Source: Devosia sp. (GTDB taxonomy: Bacteria; Pseudomonadota; Alphaproteobacteria; Rhizobiales; Devosiaceae). Taken from it: a DNA stretch of 64,000 nt. Shown piece by piece: positions 1-9,701 of the stretch. The notes beneath the pieces were generated by a model that worked only from the letters and a program-made list of their open reading frames with translations, was not told where the DNA came from and searched no databases. Numbering within the stretch: the first letter of the stretch is position 1; each line of letters opens with the position of its first letter. The position numbers and the translations under genes are program-made. The stretch lies in NCBI RefSeq assembly GCF_017744655.1, contig NZ_JAGIAW010000003.1:248001-312000 (forward strand), written 5' to 3'.

Positions 1-275
1 ACCACTCCCGACCATGCCATCCACAGGACGATGCCGCCGCTGATGGCGAGGCACAGATAGACCAGCGGCGGGGCCGGCAGGTGCTCGTCGATATGAAGGG
101 CAATGAGCAGTGCCCGGATGATCACGGCAACGAAAATGCCGCCCACCGCACAGATGACCCAGGCGGGAAAGAAGGAGCCGAAAATCGGCACCGAGGGCGG
201 GCCGCCCGTGGCGCTGCAACCCGCGAGTAAAGCGGTCACCAGAATGGCAATGCCGTATCGGCTCGACCGTGTCAT
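1..275 (-). CDS. YtcA-family small membrane lipoprotein (3' end outside window)
   Basis: The minus-strand frame opens with ATG at 275 and runs off the left edge, giving 91 residues. It begins with a lipoprotein signal (lipobox LLAGC, Cys at residue 20). A short segment P-S-V-P-I-F-G-S-F-F-P-A-W follows, then two hydrophobic stretches. This order (lipobox, IPxxGxxFPxW, two helices) matches the YtcA family, which in enterobacteria sits beside the mdtNOP efflux genes; that link is family knowledge. It lies 94 bases downstream of aspD on the same strand. The segment is too short to exclude another small lipoprotein family. Confidence 0.65.
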   Translation of the reverse strand, partial: MTRSSRYGIAILVTALLAGCSATGGPPSVPIFGSFFPAWVICAVGGIFVAVIIRALLIALHIDEHLPAPPLVYLCLAISGGIVLWMAWSGV

Positions 276-369
276 ATCTGTTCTGTCCTTATGCCGCGCC
301 GGATCATGAGGTCGAGCGCGGGCCCTGGAATGCCACCAAAGCCCGCGCCCCTATCACCTTGTGAGAACG

Positions 370-1977
<1,608 letters not shown>

Positions 1978-2005
1978 TCAATATTTCAGTCAGCAGCGCT
2001 CGATG

Positions 2006-3694
2006 TCACGCAAAGGCGACGATCAAGGGCCCGAGCAGGGTGAGGAAGACGTTCGCCAGCGCATAGGTGATGGCGAAAGGCACGGTGGGGATGGAATTGC
2101 CGGCTTTGCCGAGCACTTCGCCAAAGGCGGGATTGGCGCTGCGCGAGCCGGAAAGCGCACCGGCAAAGACGGCCGCATTGTCGTAGCGCAGCACATAGCG
2201 GCCGAAGAGCATGGTGAGCAGCAGCGGCACCAGCGTCACGACGACGCCGATGAGGAACAGCGACAAGCCGCTCTGGGCGATAGTCTCGATAGCCTGCAAA
2301 CCGGACTGCAGGCCAACCGCCGCCACGAAACCGGCAAGGCCGAGATCCTTGAGCAGTTGGGAAGCCGGCAGGGGCATATTGCCCATGGTCTGGTGCCGGC
2401 TGCGCAGCCAGCCGAAGAGCAGACCCGACAAAAGGGCGCCGCCGCCGGCCCCGAGTGTCAGCGGAATGCCGGAGATGCGGATGACGATGAGGCCGATAAG
2501 GAGGCCCACGACCAGACCTGCGCCATGAAAGATCCAGTCGGTCTTGATGCTGATCGGCAGCGGCACGCCCGCCTCGGTGACGACGCGCTTGATGTCCTGG
2601 TCGGTACCATAGACGGTGACGACGTCTCCGGCCTGGATGGCCGTCGCGTCCGCCAGGGCCACGCTATCGCCTTCGCGCTTGATGCCGATGACGAAGATGC
2701 CGTGCCTGAGGAGCGGTGAAGTCGACGCCTTGATCTCCCCGAGGGTCCGGTTGGCATAGGCCGCATTGCGCAGCACCACGTCCTCGGTAAGCATGACGAG
2801 GTCCATGCCGGGGGCAGATTGCAGCTCTGCGCCAATCGTGTCCGAAAGCGCCACGACGCCTGGCCGGCGCCCGACGATGAGGACAATGTCGCCTTCTCGA
2901 AGCACCGTATCGGGCGTCACATCCACCGGATGATCTTTGCGCTTGAGCCGTTCCACAGTGATGGTATTGGCGCCCGCGGAAGCCTCGATGGCGGCGACCG
3001 TCTTGCCGGCGGCAGCGCCGACCTTATAGATGCGACCGACGATTTCGGGCATGGCGGGCTCCTGCCCCGGCCCGAAGGCAATGGCACCCTTGAGGCGCTC
3101 GGCCTCGGCCTTGATGGCATCGTCGGCTATGCCCTTGCCCATGAAGCGGGGCAGGATATTGACGCAGACGATGATGGCGCCGAGCGAGCCGAAAATATAG
3201 GTGACGGCATAGCCGATGGCGACATTGGCCTGGAGGCGCTGCGCCTCGTCGGCGGCAAGACCCAGGCGCGAAATCGCATCGCCTGCCGTGCCGATAATGG
3301 CCGATTGCGTCATGCCGCCCGCAGCAAGGCCCGCCGCCATGCCCTTGTCGAGCCCAAAAAGCTTGGCCATGACGAGAACCGTTGCCAGCCCGATCACCGC
3401 CATGAACAGGGCCAGAAAGATTTCGCGCAGCGATTGCGGCCCGAGCGACTTGAAGAATTGCGGGCCGCTTTCAAAGCCCACGGCATAGATGAACAGCGCG
3501 AAGAGGATGGATTTTACGCCATTATCCACCGGCACGCCGACAAGGCTGAGCAGCACCGCCACCAGCAGCGAGCCGGCGACCCCGCCGAGTTGGAATTTGC
3601 CGATCTGGAACTGACCGATCCAGAACCCGACGGCGAGCGAGAGAAAGAGCAATATTTCGGGCGAGTGCCCTACCTGCTCCTTGATCCATTCCAT
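2006..3694 (-). CDS. aspT: Aspartate:alanine antiporter, second tandem copy
   Basis: This 562-residue protein has the AAE-exchanger layout. A membrane half of about five helices (residues 10-185) is followed by two tandem TrkA-C-type regulatory domains (about 205-290 and 295-375) and a second membrane half (about 385-560). The two halves repeat the motif around G-F/L-x-A-G...GGMTQSA/SGSRSANPA. In this family AspT swaps external aspartate for internal alanine, making membrane potential when coupled to aspartate decarboxylase. The start follows a clear AGGAGG. It is preceded by another AspT (gap 50) and followed by aspD. The two copies differ clearly in sequence, so one may prefer another amino or dicarboxylic acid. 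Confidence 0.88.
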   Translation of the reverse strand: MEWIKEQVGHSPEILLFLSLAVGFWIGQFQIGKFQLGGVAGSLLVAVLLSLVGVPVDNGVKSILFALFIYAVGFESGPQFFKSLGPQSLREIFLALFMAVIGLATVLVMAKLFGLDKGMAAGLAAGGMTQSAIIGTAGDAISRLGLAADEAQRLQANVAIGYAVTYIFGSLGAIIVCVNILPRFMGKGIADDAIKAEAERLKGAIAFGPGQEPAMPEIVGRIYKVGAAAGKTVAAIEASAGANTITVERLKRKDHPVDVTPDTVLREGDIVLIVGRRPGVVALSDTIGAELQSAPGMDLVMLTEDVVLRNAAYANRTLGEIKASTSPLLRHGIFVIGIKREGDSVALADATAIQAGDVVTVYGTDQDIKRVVTEAGVPLPISIKTDWIFHGAGLVVGLLIGLIVIRISGIPLTLGAGGGALLSGLLFGWLRSRHQTMGNMPLPASQLLKDLGLAGFVAAVGLQSGLQAIETIAQSGLSLFLIGVVVTLVPLLLTMLFGRYVLRYDNAAVFAGALSGSRSANPAFGEVLGKAGNSIPTVPFAITYALANVFLTLLGPLIVAFA

Positions 3695-3744
3695 GGTGGC
3701 CTCCTGTTGATGGATAAGTGCGATTGAACCGGTGAAATGCCTCG

Positions 3745-5403
3745 CTATTGCAAGGCCGACGCCATGCCGACGACAACTGGTCCCATCAGGGGCAGCAGCA
3801 CGTTAGAAATGGCATAGGTGACGGTGTAACCGATGACCGGGATCCCGCTTTTGGATTGGGAAACCAGGGCCGTGATGGCCGGCGTGGAACAGTGCTGGCC
3901 GGCAATGGCGCCGAGCAGGATCGGCGCTTCGATCTTCATGAGCTTCCAGCCGACAAACAGCGAAACCAGCGCTGGAATGCCCGAGACCAGGAGCCCCAGA
4001 AGCGGCAATTGCAGCCCATATTCGGCAATCAGGCGAATGGCATCGGGGCCGGCCGCAAGGCCGACACAGGCGATGAAGGCGGAAAGCCCAAAGTCCTTCA
4101 TGAATTCCACGGCCGGCACGGGCAGGGTGCCATGGCGCGGGAAGTGCATATGCAGCCAGCCAAAGACCAGACCTGCAATCAGCGCCCCGCCGCCGGTACC
4201 CAGCGTCAGATCGAGCGCTCCGGCCTTGAAACTCAGGCCGCCGATAAAAAGCCCCACCACGATGCCGAGACCAAGAAAGACGAAATCGGTCTGATCGGTC
4301 GGGGGCAGCTTATTGCCCAGTTCCTTGGCGGCCCGGGTGACAGCCTCCTCGGTGCCATAAAGGGTGAGGATATCGCCCTGCTGCAACACTGTCCCCGGCA
4401 GCACCGGAATGGCATGGTCGAGCCGGCGAATGCCGGAGATGAACACGCCGCGTTGCATTTCGGTGCCGGCGGCGCGGCGCAACTGGCTGACGCTGAGCCC
4501 GAAGGCATCCTTGCGCATCAGCACCAGGTCGAGCGAAGTGATCGGCACATTGCTGCCATTGGGCACCGGCACTTCCTCGCCGAGCTTGTCCTGCGCGGTA
4601 ATGACGGATTGGCGGCGGCCGAGGAGGAAGACGATGTCGTCGGCCTCGATGACGGTATCGCGCGTCGCTTCGATAATATCGCGGCCGCGCTTGAGGCGTT
4701 CGATGGTCACGAAATTGTGGCGGCTGCGCTCGAAGTCACCCACCGTGCTGCCGGCAACGGAACCGGCGCGAAAGGCACGTCCGACGAGCGAAGGCAGCCC
4801 AGGCTCATATTCTTCGCTATCCCCCGAGCCCAGCTTCTCCCCGAGTTTTCGCGCTTCTTCCTCGAGATCGACCTTGAGGATCAGCGGCGCGATCTGGGTG
4901 ATGAAGACGACGATGGCGACGAGGCCGAAAATATAGGTGACGCTATAGGCGGTGGCGAGATTGGCTTGCAGCCGCGCCGCTTCCAGCCCGAAATGGGAGA
5001 TCGCCTCGGCGGCGGTGCCGAGAACGGCAGATTCGGTGGCCGACCCGGCAAAGAGGCCCGCCGCCGTACCGGGATCGAAGCCGAACAGCACCGTGGCCAT
5101 GGCAACCAGCGCAAGAACGGTCACCACCTCGATGATCGAGAAGATGCCATAGCGCCAGCCGGAGCGAATATTGACGAAGAACTGTGGCCCTGCCGAAAAG
5201 CCCAGCGCGAAGATGAATAGCGCGAAAGCAGTATTCTTGAGGTCGTTGCTGACCGAAACGCCCAATTGGCCGATGGCCAGCGCGACAAAGAGCGTGCCGC
5301 AGACACCGCCAAGCTGAACGGGGCCTATCCGCAACCGCCCAATCAGGTGTCCTAGTGCAATGGATAAGAAAAGCGCCGCCGTGGCGTTAGTAAGCAGACC
5401 CAT
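3745..5403 (-). CDS. aspT: Aspartate:alanine antiporter, first tandem copy
   Basis: This 552-residue inner-membrane transporter has the same two-half architecture: helices to about residue 185, TrkA-C domains at about 200-285 and 290-370, and a second membrane block from about 375. Signature stretches are GFDPGTAAGLFAGSATESA in the first half and GAIAGQHCSTPA in the second. It is the first gene of the unit aspT-aspT-aspD. The ribosome site before the ATG is weak (GAGTTGATTT). The 225-base leader carries an 8-bp direct repeat and a 10-bp inverted repeat that could be operators. Assignment to the AAE family is firm; the substrate is inferred from aspD two genes downstream. Confidence 0.88.
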   Translation of the reverse strand: MGLLTNATAALFLSIALGHLIGRLRIGPVQLGGVCGTLFVALAIGQLGVSVSNDLKNTAFALFIFALGFSAGPQFFVNIRSGWRYGIFSIIEVVTVLALVAMATVLFGFDPGTAAGLFAGSATESAVLGTAAEAISHFGLEAARLQANLATAYSVTYIFGLVAIVVFITQIAPLILKVDLEEEARKLGEKLGSGDSEEYEPGLPSLVGRAFRAGSVAGSTVGDFERSRHNFVTIERLKRGRDIIEATRDTVIEADDIVFLLGRRQSVITAQDKLGEEVPVPNGSNVPITSLDLVLMRKDAFGLSVSQLRRAAGTEMQRGVFISGIRRLDHAIPVLPGTVLQQGDILTLYGTEEAVTRAAKELGNKLPPTDQTDFVFLGLGIVVGLFIGGLSFKAGALDLTLGTGGGALIAGLVFGWLHMHFPRHGTLPVPAVEFMKDFGLSAFIACVGLAAGPDAIRLIAEYGLQLPLLGLLVSGIPALVSLFVGWKLMKIEAPILLGAIAGQHCSTPAITALVSQSKSGIPVIGYTVTYAISNVLLPLMGPVVVGMASALQ

Positions 5404-5455
5404 AAATCAACTCGATAAGAATTGAATTTAAACACTGGCAGCGATGAATTTTATT

Positions 5456-5531
5456 CTCACATTTAACTCACATTGCCACTCAATCCAGAATAGATCAATG
5501 ACCTGCTTTTTAGGCAAAGTTGATTGAGTGG
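5456..5531 (-). promoter_or_regulatory. Repeat-rich promoter region of the aspT-aspT-aspD unit
   Basis: Seen directly: CTCACATT occurs at 5456-5463 and again at 5467-5474 (11-base register, same helix face). CCACTCAATC at 5476-5485 is matched by its perfect reverse complement GATTGAGTGG at 5522-5531. The block sits 53-128 bases upstream of the first aspT start. Inference: binding sites for a dimeric activator or repressor that controls the operon. No exact promoter hexamers can be assigned with confidence. Confidence 0.45.
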
Positions 5532-5628
5532 TTTTGCTGGGATCGTGGCAAGAATATCTACCATACAACTTGAGACAGTCGTGTTGTCTTACTTGGCAAA
5601 GGAAGCGTTGTGCCGGGCGCGTCCTGGC

Positions 5629-7035
5629 TCAGCTCATCCGCCCGTAAAAGCTCTCTGGTCGGCTCGATCCATCAAGGCTGAACCTGTGGTCTGCCGGCGG
5701 ATGCGCCCGCTGGCCGCATTCCATGCGCGGGCAGGTGCGGCACCCGACGCCCACCGGCACGGCCTGACCCTCGCCAAACACATCCAGGCCATCGGCATAG
5801 ACCATGTCCCGCGCATGATGTGCCGAGCAGCCAAGCCCGATGGAGAGATAGCTTTTGGGCGCATTGTAGCGATAGCCGCCCTTGATGATGGTGCGGGCAA
5901 TGCAGAAATAGCGCTGCCCATCGGGCATCTGGCTGACCTGCACATGAATGCGCTCGGGCGCCATAAAAGCCTCATAGACATTCCAGCGCGGGCACGCCCC
6001 CGAATGGCGCGGAATGTGAATGCCCGAGAGCGAAAAGCGTTTTGAAATATTCCCGGCAATATCGGTGCGCACCAGATGCAGCGGAATGCCCTGCGCCCCC
6101 TTGCGCTGCAGCGTCGTCATGCGGTGGCAGACCTGCTCAAAACTCGCCGCAAAGCGTCGCCCGATCCGCTCGATGTCATAGCGATGGTCGCGGCACGCTT
6201 TCAAAAACGGCTCATAGGGCATGATCAGCGCCCCGGCGAAATAAGCCGCCAGGACGTTTCGCGCCAAAGCCGGCGCATCGCCTTCCGACAGATTTGCGGC
6301 ATCGATGATCGCCTCGATCTCGGCTCCGGCCGCCAGTTCGCCGAGATGATGGGCCAGCAAAAACTGCGCAGTTTCGCTCGGCAGCAGGTCGGAAATCAAA
6401 ATAGTCCGCCCCGATGGATCGCGCTGCCTTGCAATACCATGCGGCAATGACGCCAGCCGCACCTCCTGCCCAAAGACATTGAACAGATAGGCTTTCAGCC
6501 CGCTCTCAAAACTATCGCCAAAATTGTCAATGTCGCTGCGAATGCGCTCCGCCGCCGCTTCCAGCGCCGGAAAGTGATTGGCGCTCTCCTGCAGGAAATC
6601 GGAAATGGCGTCGGTCGCCATGTGAAAAGGCGGCTCCGCCAAATCGGTCTTTTGCGTCCCAGCACTCCCCAGCAGCCGATAGCGATCGTAAAGCCGCAAA
6701 ACCGCCCGCGCCGCCGCGGGGTTTGATTGCGCGAGATCGCGGATTTCCAGATTAGTGATGTCGCTATCGGCAAAAAGGTCGTCGCCAAAAGCCTCCATCA
6801 GGTCGCCGACCAGCCGCCCCTCGTCGCTGTCCACCAGTTCGCCCGGCTCGACGCCCAATTGCCCGGCCAGCGAGAAGAGCAAAGCGACCGTCACCTTGCG
6901 GCGATTGTGCTCGATGAGGTTGAGATAGCTCGCCGAAATCCCCAGCGCTTGCGCGAGGTCCGCCTGCGACAGTTTTTTCTGCCGGCGCAGCCGCTTGATG
7001 CGACCGCCGATCTGCATTTCGGCCTCGGCAACCAT
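5629..7035 (-). CDS. XRE-family short-chain fatty acyl / glyoxylate-bypass regulator (ScfR/RamB-like)
   Basis: The 468-residue regulator has an N-terminal XRE helix-turn-helix (about residues 11-65, with LSQADLAQALGISASYLNLIE). A middle IrrE/DUF955-like domain follows, whose usual HEXXH is degenerate here (AHHLGEL). The DUF2083-type C-terminus carries the cysteine cluster CRTCPRMEC. This domain order defines the ScfR/RamB group, which senses acyl-CoA or acetate status and controls isocitrate lyase and related genes in several bacteria. It is divergent from the small protein and aceA at 7189-8786, with repeated CTTTACA elements between them, so control of aceA and autoregulation are likely (inferred). 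GGAGG precedes the ATG. Confidence 0.87.
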   Translation of the reverse strand: MVAEAEMQIGGRIKRLRRQKKLSQADLAQALGISASYLNLIEHNRRKVTVALLFSLAGQLGVEPGELVDSDEGRLVGDLMEAFGDDLFADSDITNLEIRDLAQSNPAAARAVLRLYDRYRLLGSAGTQKTDLAEPPFHMATDAISDFLQESANHFPALEAAAERIRSDIDNFGDSFESGLKAYLFNVFGQEVRLASLPHGIARQRDPSGRTILISDLLPSETAQFLLAHHLGELAAGAEIEAIIDAANLSEGDAPALARNVLAAYFAGALIMPYEPFLKACRDHRYDIERIGRRFAASFEQVCHRMTTLQRKGAQGIPLHLVRTDIAGNISKRFSLSGIHIPRHSGACPRWNVYEAFMAPERIHVQVSQMPDGQRYFCIARTIIKGGYRYNAPKSYLSIGLGCSAHHARDMVYADGLDVFGEGQAVPVGVGCRTCPRMECGQRAHPPADHRFSLDGSSRPESFYGRMS

Positions 7036-7053
7036 CGTTTCCTCCGCGCCTGT

Positions 7054-7162
7054 CTTTACAGACTTTACAATTCACAGCATCAAAATTGACTGCGATTGAC
7101 GGCTTTACTGGCTGATTTCGGGTCTATTCTTGCCTTCTGCGCAGAATTGTCAAATCTTTACA
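7054..7162. promoter_or_regulatory. Divergent control region with CTTTACA repeats
   Basis: CTTTACA occurs at 7054-7060, 7063-7069 and 7156-7162, with CTTTACT at 7103-7109, all on the plus strand in the gap between the ScfR/RamB-like regulator and the aceA unit. The first two are 9 bases apart. Likely regulator binding sites given the divergent regulator-target layout; inferred, not proven. Confidence 0.45.
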
Positions 7163-7188
7163 TCATCCAGCCAAGAGGAGTTCTGGAG

Positions 7189-7416
7189 ATGAGCCCCAGC
7201 GTCAGCGAACGCGAAGAATATCTGACCATCATCGCCCCCAGCGCCCATGAAGCCATGGCCCAGTTCAAGGCGCGCGGCCTCGACGAACAAGGCTATGCCA
7301 TTGCCGGCAAGATCGGCCGCCACCAGTTCGCCCTGGTCAGTGGCGCCGACAGCACCGAACTGTTCTCCGGCGGCGGCATGTTCGCCGCCACCTTCAGCCG
7401 CAAGGTCCCCGCCTAA
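7189..7416 (+). CDS. Small conserved-looking hypothetical protein upstream of aceA
   Basis: A 75-residue soluble protein read from ATG 7189, preceded by AGAGGAG with good spacing. A longer upstream start at 7096 would run through the regulatory region and is not favoured. The protein has no signal or membrane segment. It is rich in Ala, Gly and Ser, with the end [16 protein letters not shown] recognise no domain. It lies 74 bases before aceA on the same strand, with a short CCCGC-TTC-GCGGG hairpin at 7445-7457 between them, so it is probably co-transcribed. It could be a small partner or regulator of the glyoxylate shunt, but nothing in the sequence shows this. Confidence 0.7.
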   Translation: MSPSVSEREEYLTIIAPSAHEAMAQFKARGLDEQGYAIAGKIGRHQFALVSGADSTELFSGGGMFAATFSRKVPA

Positions 7417-7490
7417 CACCCCACCATCCCGAACATGCCAGAGCCCGCTTCGCGGGACCGGCGAAGCCATGTCCAAATGAGGAGATCGAC

Positions 7491-8786
7491 ATGCTCGACA
7501 AGCCCAGCCAACCCGAACAGTTTCCAGCACCCGACTATGCGCCCGATCGCTGGAAGACCATTTCCCGCACCTTTTCTCGCGCCGATGTTGCGCGGCTTTC
7601 CGGCTCCCTGCCGATCCGCCATACGCTGGCGGAAAATGGCGCCCGCCGCCTTTGGGAGCTGCTGCACAGCCAGGATTTCGTGCCCACTCTCGGCACTTTC
7701 ACCGGCAATCAGGCGGTGCAGCAGGTGAAAGCCGGGCTGCAGGCCATTTATCTTTCGGGCTGGCAGGTCGCGGCCGACGCCAATTCGTCGGGAAACATGT
7801 ATCCCGACCAATCGCTCTATCCCGTCGACAGCGTCCCCGCTGTGGTCCGTCGCATCAACAAGGCGCTACAGCGCGCCGACCAGATCCAGAGCATGGAACA
7901 GGCTGACGGGATCGCCACTACCGATCTCGACTTCTTCGTCCCCATCATCGCCGATGCCGAAGCCGGTTTTGGTGGTGCCCTCAATGCATTTGAGTTGATG
8001 AAATCAATGATCGAAGCCGGCGCCGCCGCCGTGCATTTCGAGGATCAGCTTGCTTCGGAAAAGAAGTGCGGCCACCTCGGCGGCAAGGTGCTGGTGCCCA
8101 CCAGCCAATTCATCCGCACCCTCAACGCTGCCCGGCTCGCCGCCGATGTCATGGATGTGCCGACCCTGATCATGGCCCGGACCGATGCGGAGGCCGCGCG
8201 GCTCATCACCTCGGATATCGACGACTACGACAAGCCGTTTGTGACGGGAGAGCGCACCCCCGAAGGATTTTATCGCCTCAAGGGCGGCATCGACGCCGCT
8301 ATCGCCCGCGGCATCGCCTATGCGCCCTATGCCGATCTCATCTGGTGCGAAACCAGCAAGCCCGATCTGGCCGAGGCTAAAAAATTCGCCGAGGCCGTCC
8401 GAAAAGTCCATCCGGAGCAGATGCTGGCCTATAATTGCTCGCCGAGTTTTAATTGGGCGCGCCATATGGACGAAGCCGCCATGGCCAGTTTCCAGAGCGA
8501 AATCGCCGCCATGGGCTACAAATACCAGTTCATTACCCTGGCCGGGTTTCATAATCTCAGCCTAACCACCTTCGAGCTGGCCCGCGCCTACAAGGCCGAT
8601 GGCATGGCCGGCTATTCTCGCCTGCAACAAGCCGAATTCGCCGCCGAAGCCCACGGTTTTTCGGCCGTCCGCCACCAACGCGAAGTGGGCACCAGCTATT
8701 TCGACGCCGTCTCCCTCGCCGTGAGCGAAGGCAAGAGCGCCACCACGGCCATGGGTGAATCGACGGAGACGGCGCAGTTCCATTGA
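7491..8786 (+). CDS. aceA: Isocitrate lyase
   Basis: This 431-residue enzyme splits isocitrate into glyoxylate and succinate, the first step of the glyoxylate bypass, and so supports growth on acetate or fatty acids. The catalytic signature KKCGH is at residues 191-195 (Cys193), in the context [16 protein letters not shown]. The Mg-binding DADAEAG-type loop appears as [10 protein letters not shown] (153-162), and NCSPSFNW is near residue 315. Length is normal for the bacterial short form. GAGGAG lies six bases before the ATG. Malate synthase is not in the window. The nearby ScfR/RamB-like gene is the probable regulator. Confidence 0.96.
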   Translation: MLDKPSQPEQFPAPDYAPDRWKTISRTFSRADVARLSGSLPIRHTLAENGARRLWELLHSQDFVPTLGTFTGNQAVQQVKAGLQAIYLSGWQVAADANSSGNMYPDQSLYPVDSVPAVVRRINKALQRADQIQSMEQADGIATTDLDFFVPIIADAEAGFGGALNAFELMKSMIEAGAAAVHFEDQLASEKKCGHLGGKVLVPTSQFIRTLNAARLAADVMDVPTLIMARTDAEAARLITSDIDDYDKPFVTGERTPEGFYRLKGGIDAAIARGIAYAPYADLIWCETSKPDLAEAKKFAEAVRKVHPEQMLAYNCSPSFNWARHMDEAAMASFQSEIAAMGYKYQFITLAGFHNLSLTTFELARAYKADGMAGYSRLQQAEFAAEAHGFSAVRHQREVGTSYFDAVSLAVSEGKSATTAMGESTETAQFH

Positions 8787-8861
8787 CGCCGGTCAGCCCT
8801 AACCTCCCCTCCGTCGTCACCACCGGGCGTGTCCTAGTGGTCCATGCCTCCCGAGATGGAT

Positions 8862-8880
8862 TGCCGGGACGAGCCCGGCA
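8862..8880. repeat. REP-like hairpin between convergent genes
   Basis: TGCCGGG (8862-8868) and CCCGGCA (8874-8880) form a perfect 7-bp stem with a 5-base loop, within a longer GATGGATTGCCGGG...GCATGACGAC block of the kind often dispersed in alphaproteobacterial genomes. It sits in the 149-base gap between the convergent aceA and META-domain genes. There is no T-run, so it is not a classical terminator. Confidence 0.5.
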
Positions 8881-8935
8881 TGACGACTGGGGAGGGGCGC
8901 TCTTCGGCGCAACTGCTGCACCAAGGTGTTATCCG

Positions 8936-9640
8936 CTATTTGCGAAGCGCCAGCACGGTATTGCCTTCCGGGTCCACCAGCCGCAGCCCCCCATCCGGCA
9001 GGCTTTCAAAGCGACTGACCTCTTCGAGCGCTGCGAGGAACTTTTGCTCCTGCTCCATGAGCCCGTCGAGGCAGGCCATCATGGTCGCGCCACCGGGCGA
9101 CAGCGTCAGGCCTTCGCCGGTCAGGGTAAAGCCGCCAAAGAAGCGGTTGCAGGAGGCATTGCCGTGCATGCTGCCGTCGAGCTCAAAGCCGATGGAGGTT
9201 TCCGACGCGGCGATGACCGGCGTCCCGGAAATCTCCTCGACCTTCCAGTCCCCAATGAGCAGGCTGAGCGGATCGCCGCCGCAGCCGACCAGCGCCCTCT
9301 CGCCAATCGTCATCACCACGGCCTTGGGAAAAGGCATGCCCGACATATTGTCGGTGCAGATCTTGTCGATGGCGACCAGGGTCACTGCCTTCTCGCCTGC
9401 CGTGCCCGTATAGACCTCAATGTCTTCTGCGCGCACCGGCTCCGCCAGGGGCTCGATGGTAAAGGTTTCGCCCTCCATGGTGGAGAACGTGATCGCGGTA
9501 TCGCTGACCTCCACGTGCCATCCGGGCTCATTGCCGCGCGCCGTCCAGCTCGCCGCTTGCGCTGCCCCGCCCAGTAGCGTCAGCGAGGCAATGGCCAGTA
9601 TCGATCCGGTCCTCAAAAAGCGATGAAATCCCTTGGTCAT
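8936..9640 (-). CDS. Exported META/HslJ-like domain protein
   Basis: A 234-residue protein with a Sec signal (hydrophobic core SILAIASLTLLGG, cleavage after AQA). ATG 9640 is chosen because GGGAG lies six bases upstream; a TTG two codons earlier is less likely. The mature N-terminal half (WTARGNEPGWHVEVSD) resembles the COG3650-type domain often fused to META domains. The C-terminal half (about residues 125-230) has the META pattern: GDWKVEEISGTPV, then the ASCNRFFGGF, then MACLDGLMEQEQKFLAAL. META proteins such as HslJ are linked to envelope stress or heat-inducible resistance, but the precise role is unknown. A Tat-exported deacylase is 61 bases upstream on the same strand. Confidence 0.8.
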   Translation of the reverse strand: MTKGFHRFLRTGSILAIASLTLLGGAAQAASWTARGNEPGWHVEVSDTAITFSTMEGETFTIEPLAEPVRAEDIEVYTGTAGEKAVTLVAIDKICTDNMSGMPFPKAVVMTIGERALVGCGGDPLSLLIGDWKVEEISGTPVIAASETSIGFELDGSMHGNASCNRFFGGFTLTGEGLTLSPGGATMMACLDGLMEQEQKFLAALEEVSRFESLPDGGLRLVDPEGNTVLALRK

Positions 9641-9701
9641 GGGCAACTCCCGAAAATCAGGTTGGTGGAAAAGGAGGCCGGACGAGAGCCGGCCCCAAAA
9701 A

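Noticed and set aside
103..309. Small plus-strand open frame at the left edge
   Set aside because: The opposite strand encodes a lipoprotein with a clean lipobox; the plus frame has no features.
3748..5220. Long plus-strand open frame antisense to the first aspT
   Set aside because: Same GC effect; composition is rich in Arg, Gly, His and Gln, with no signal or domain.
7096..7188. Longer start for the small protein before aceA
   Set aside because: It would run through the repeat-bearing control region; ATG 7189 has a far better ribosome site.
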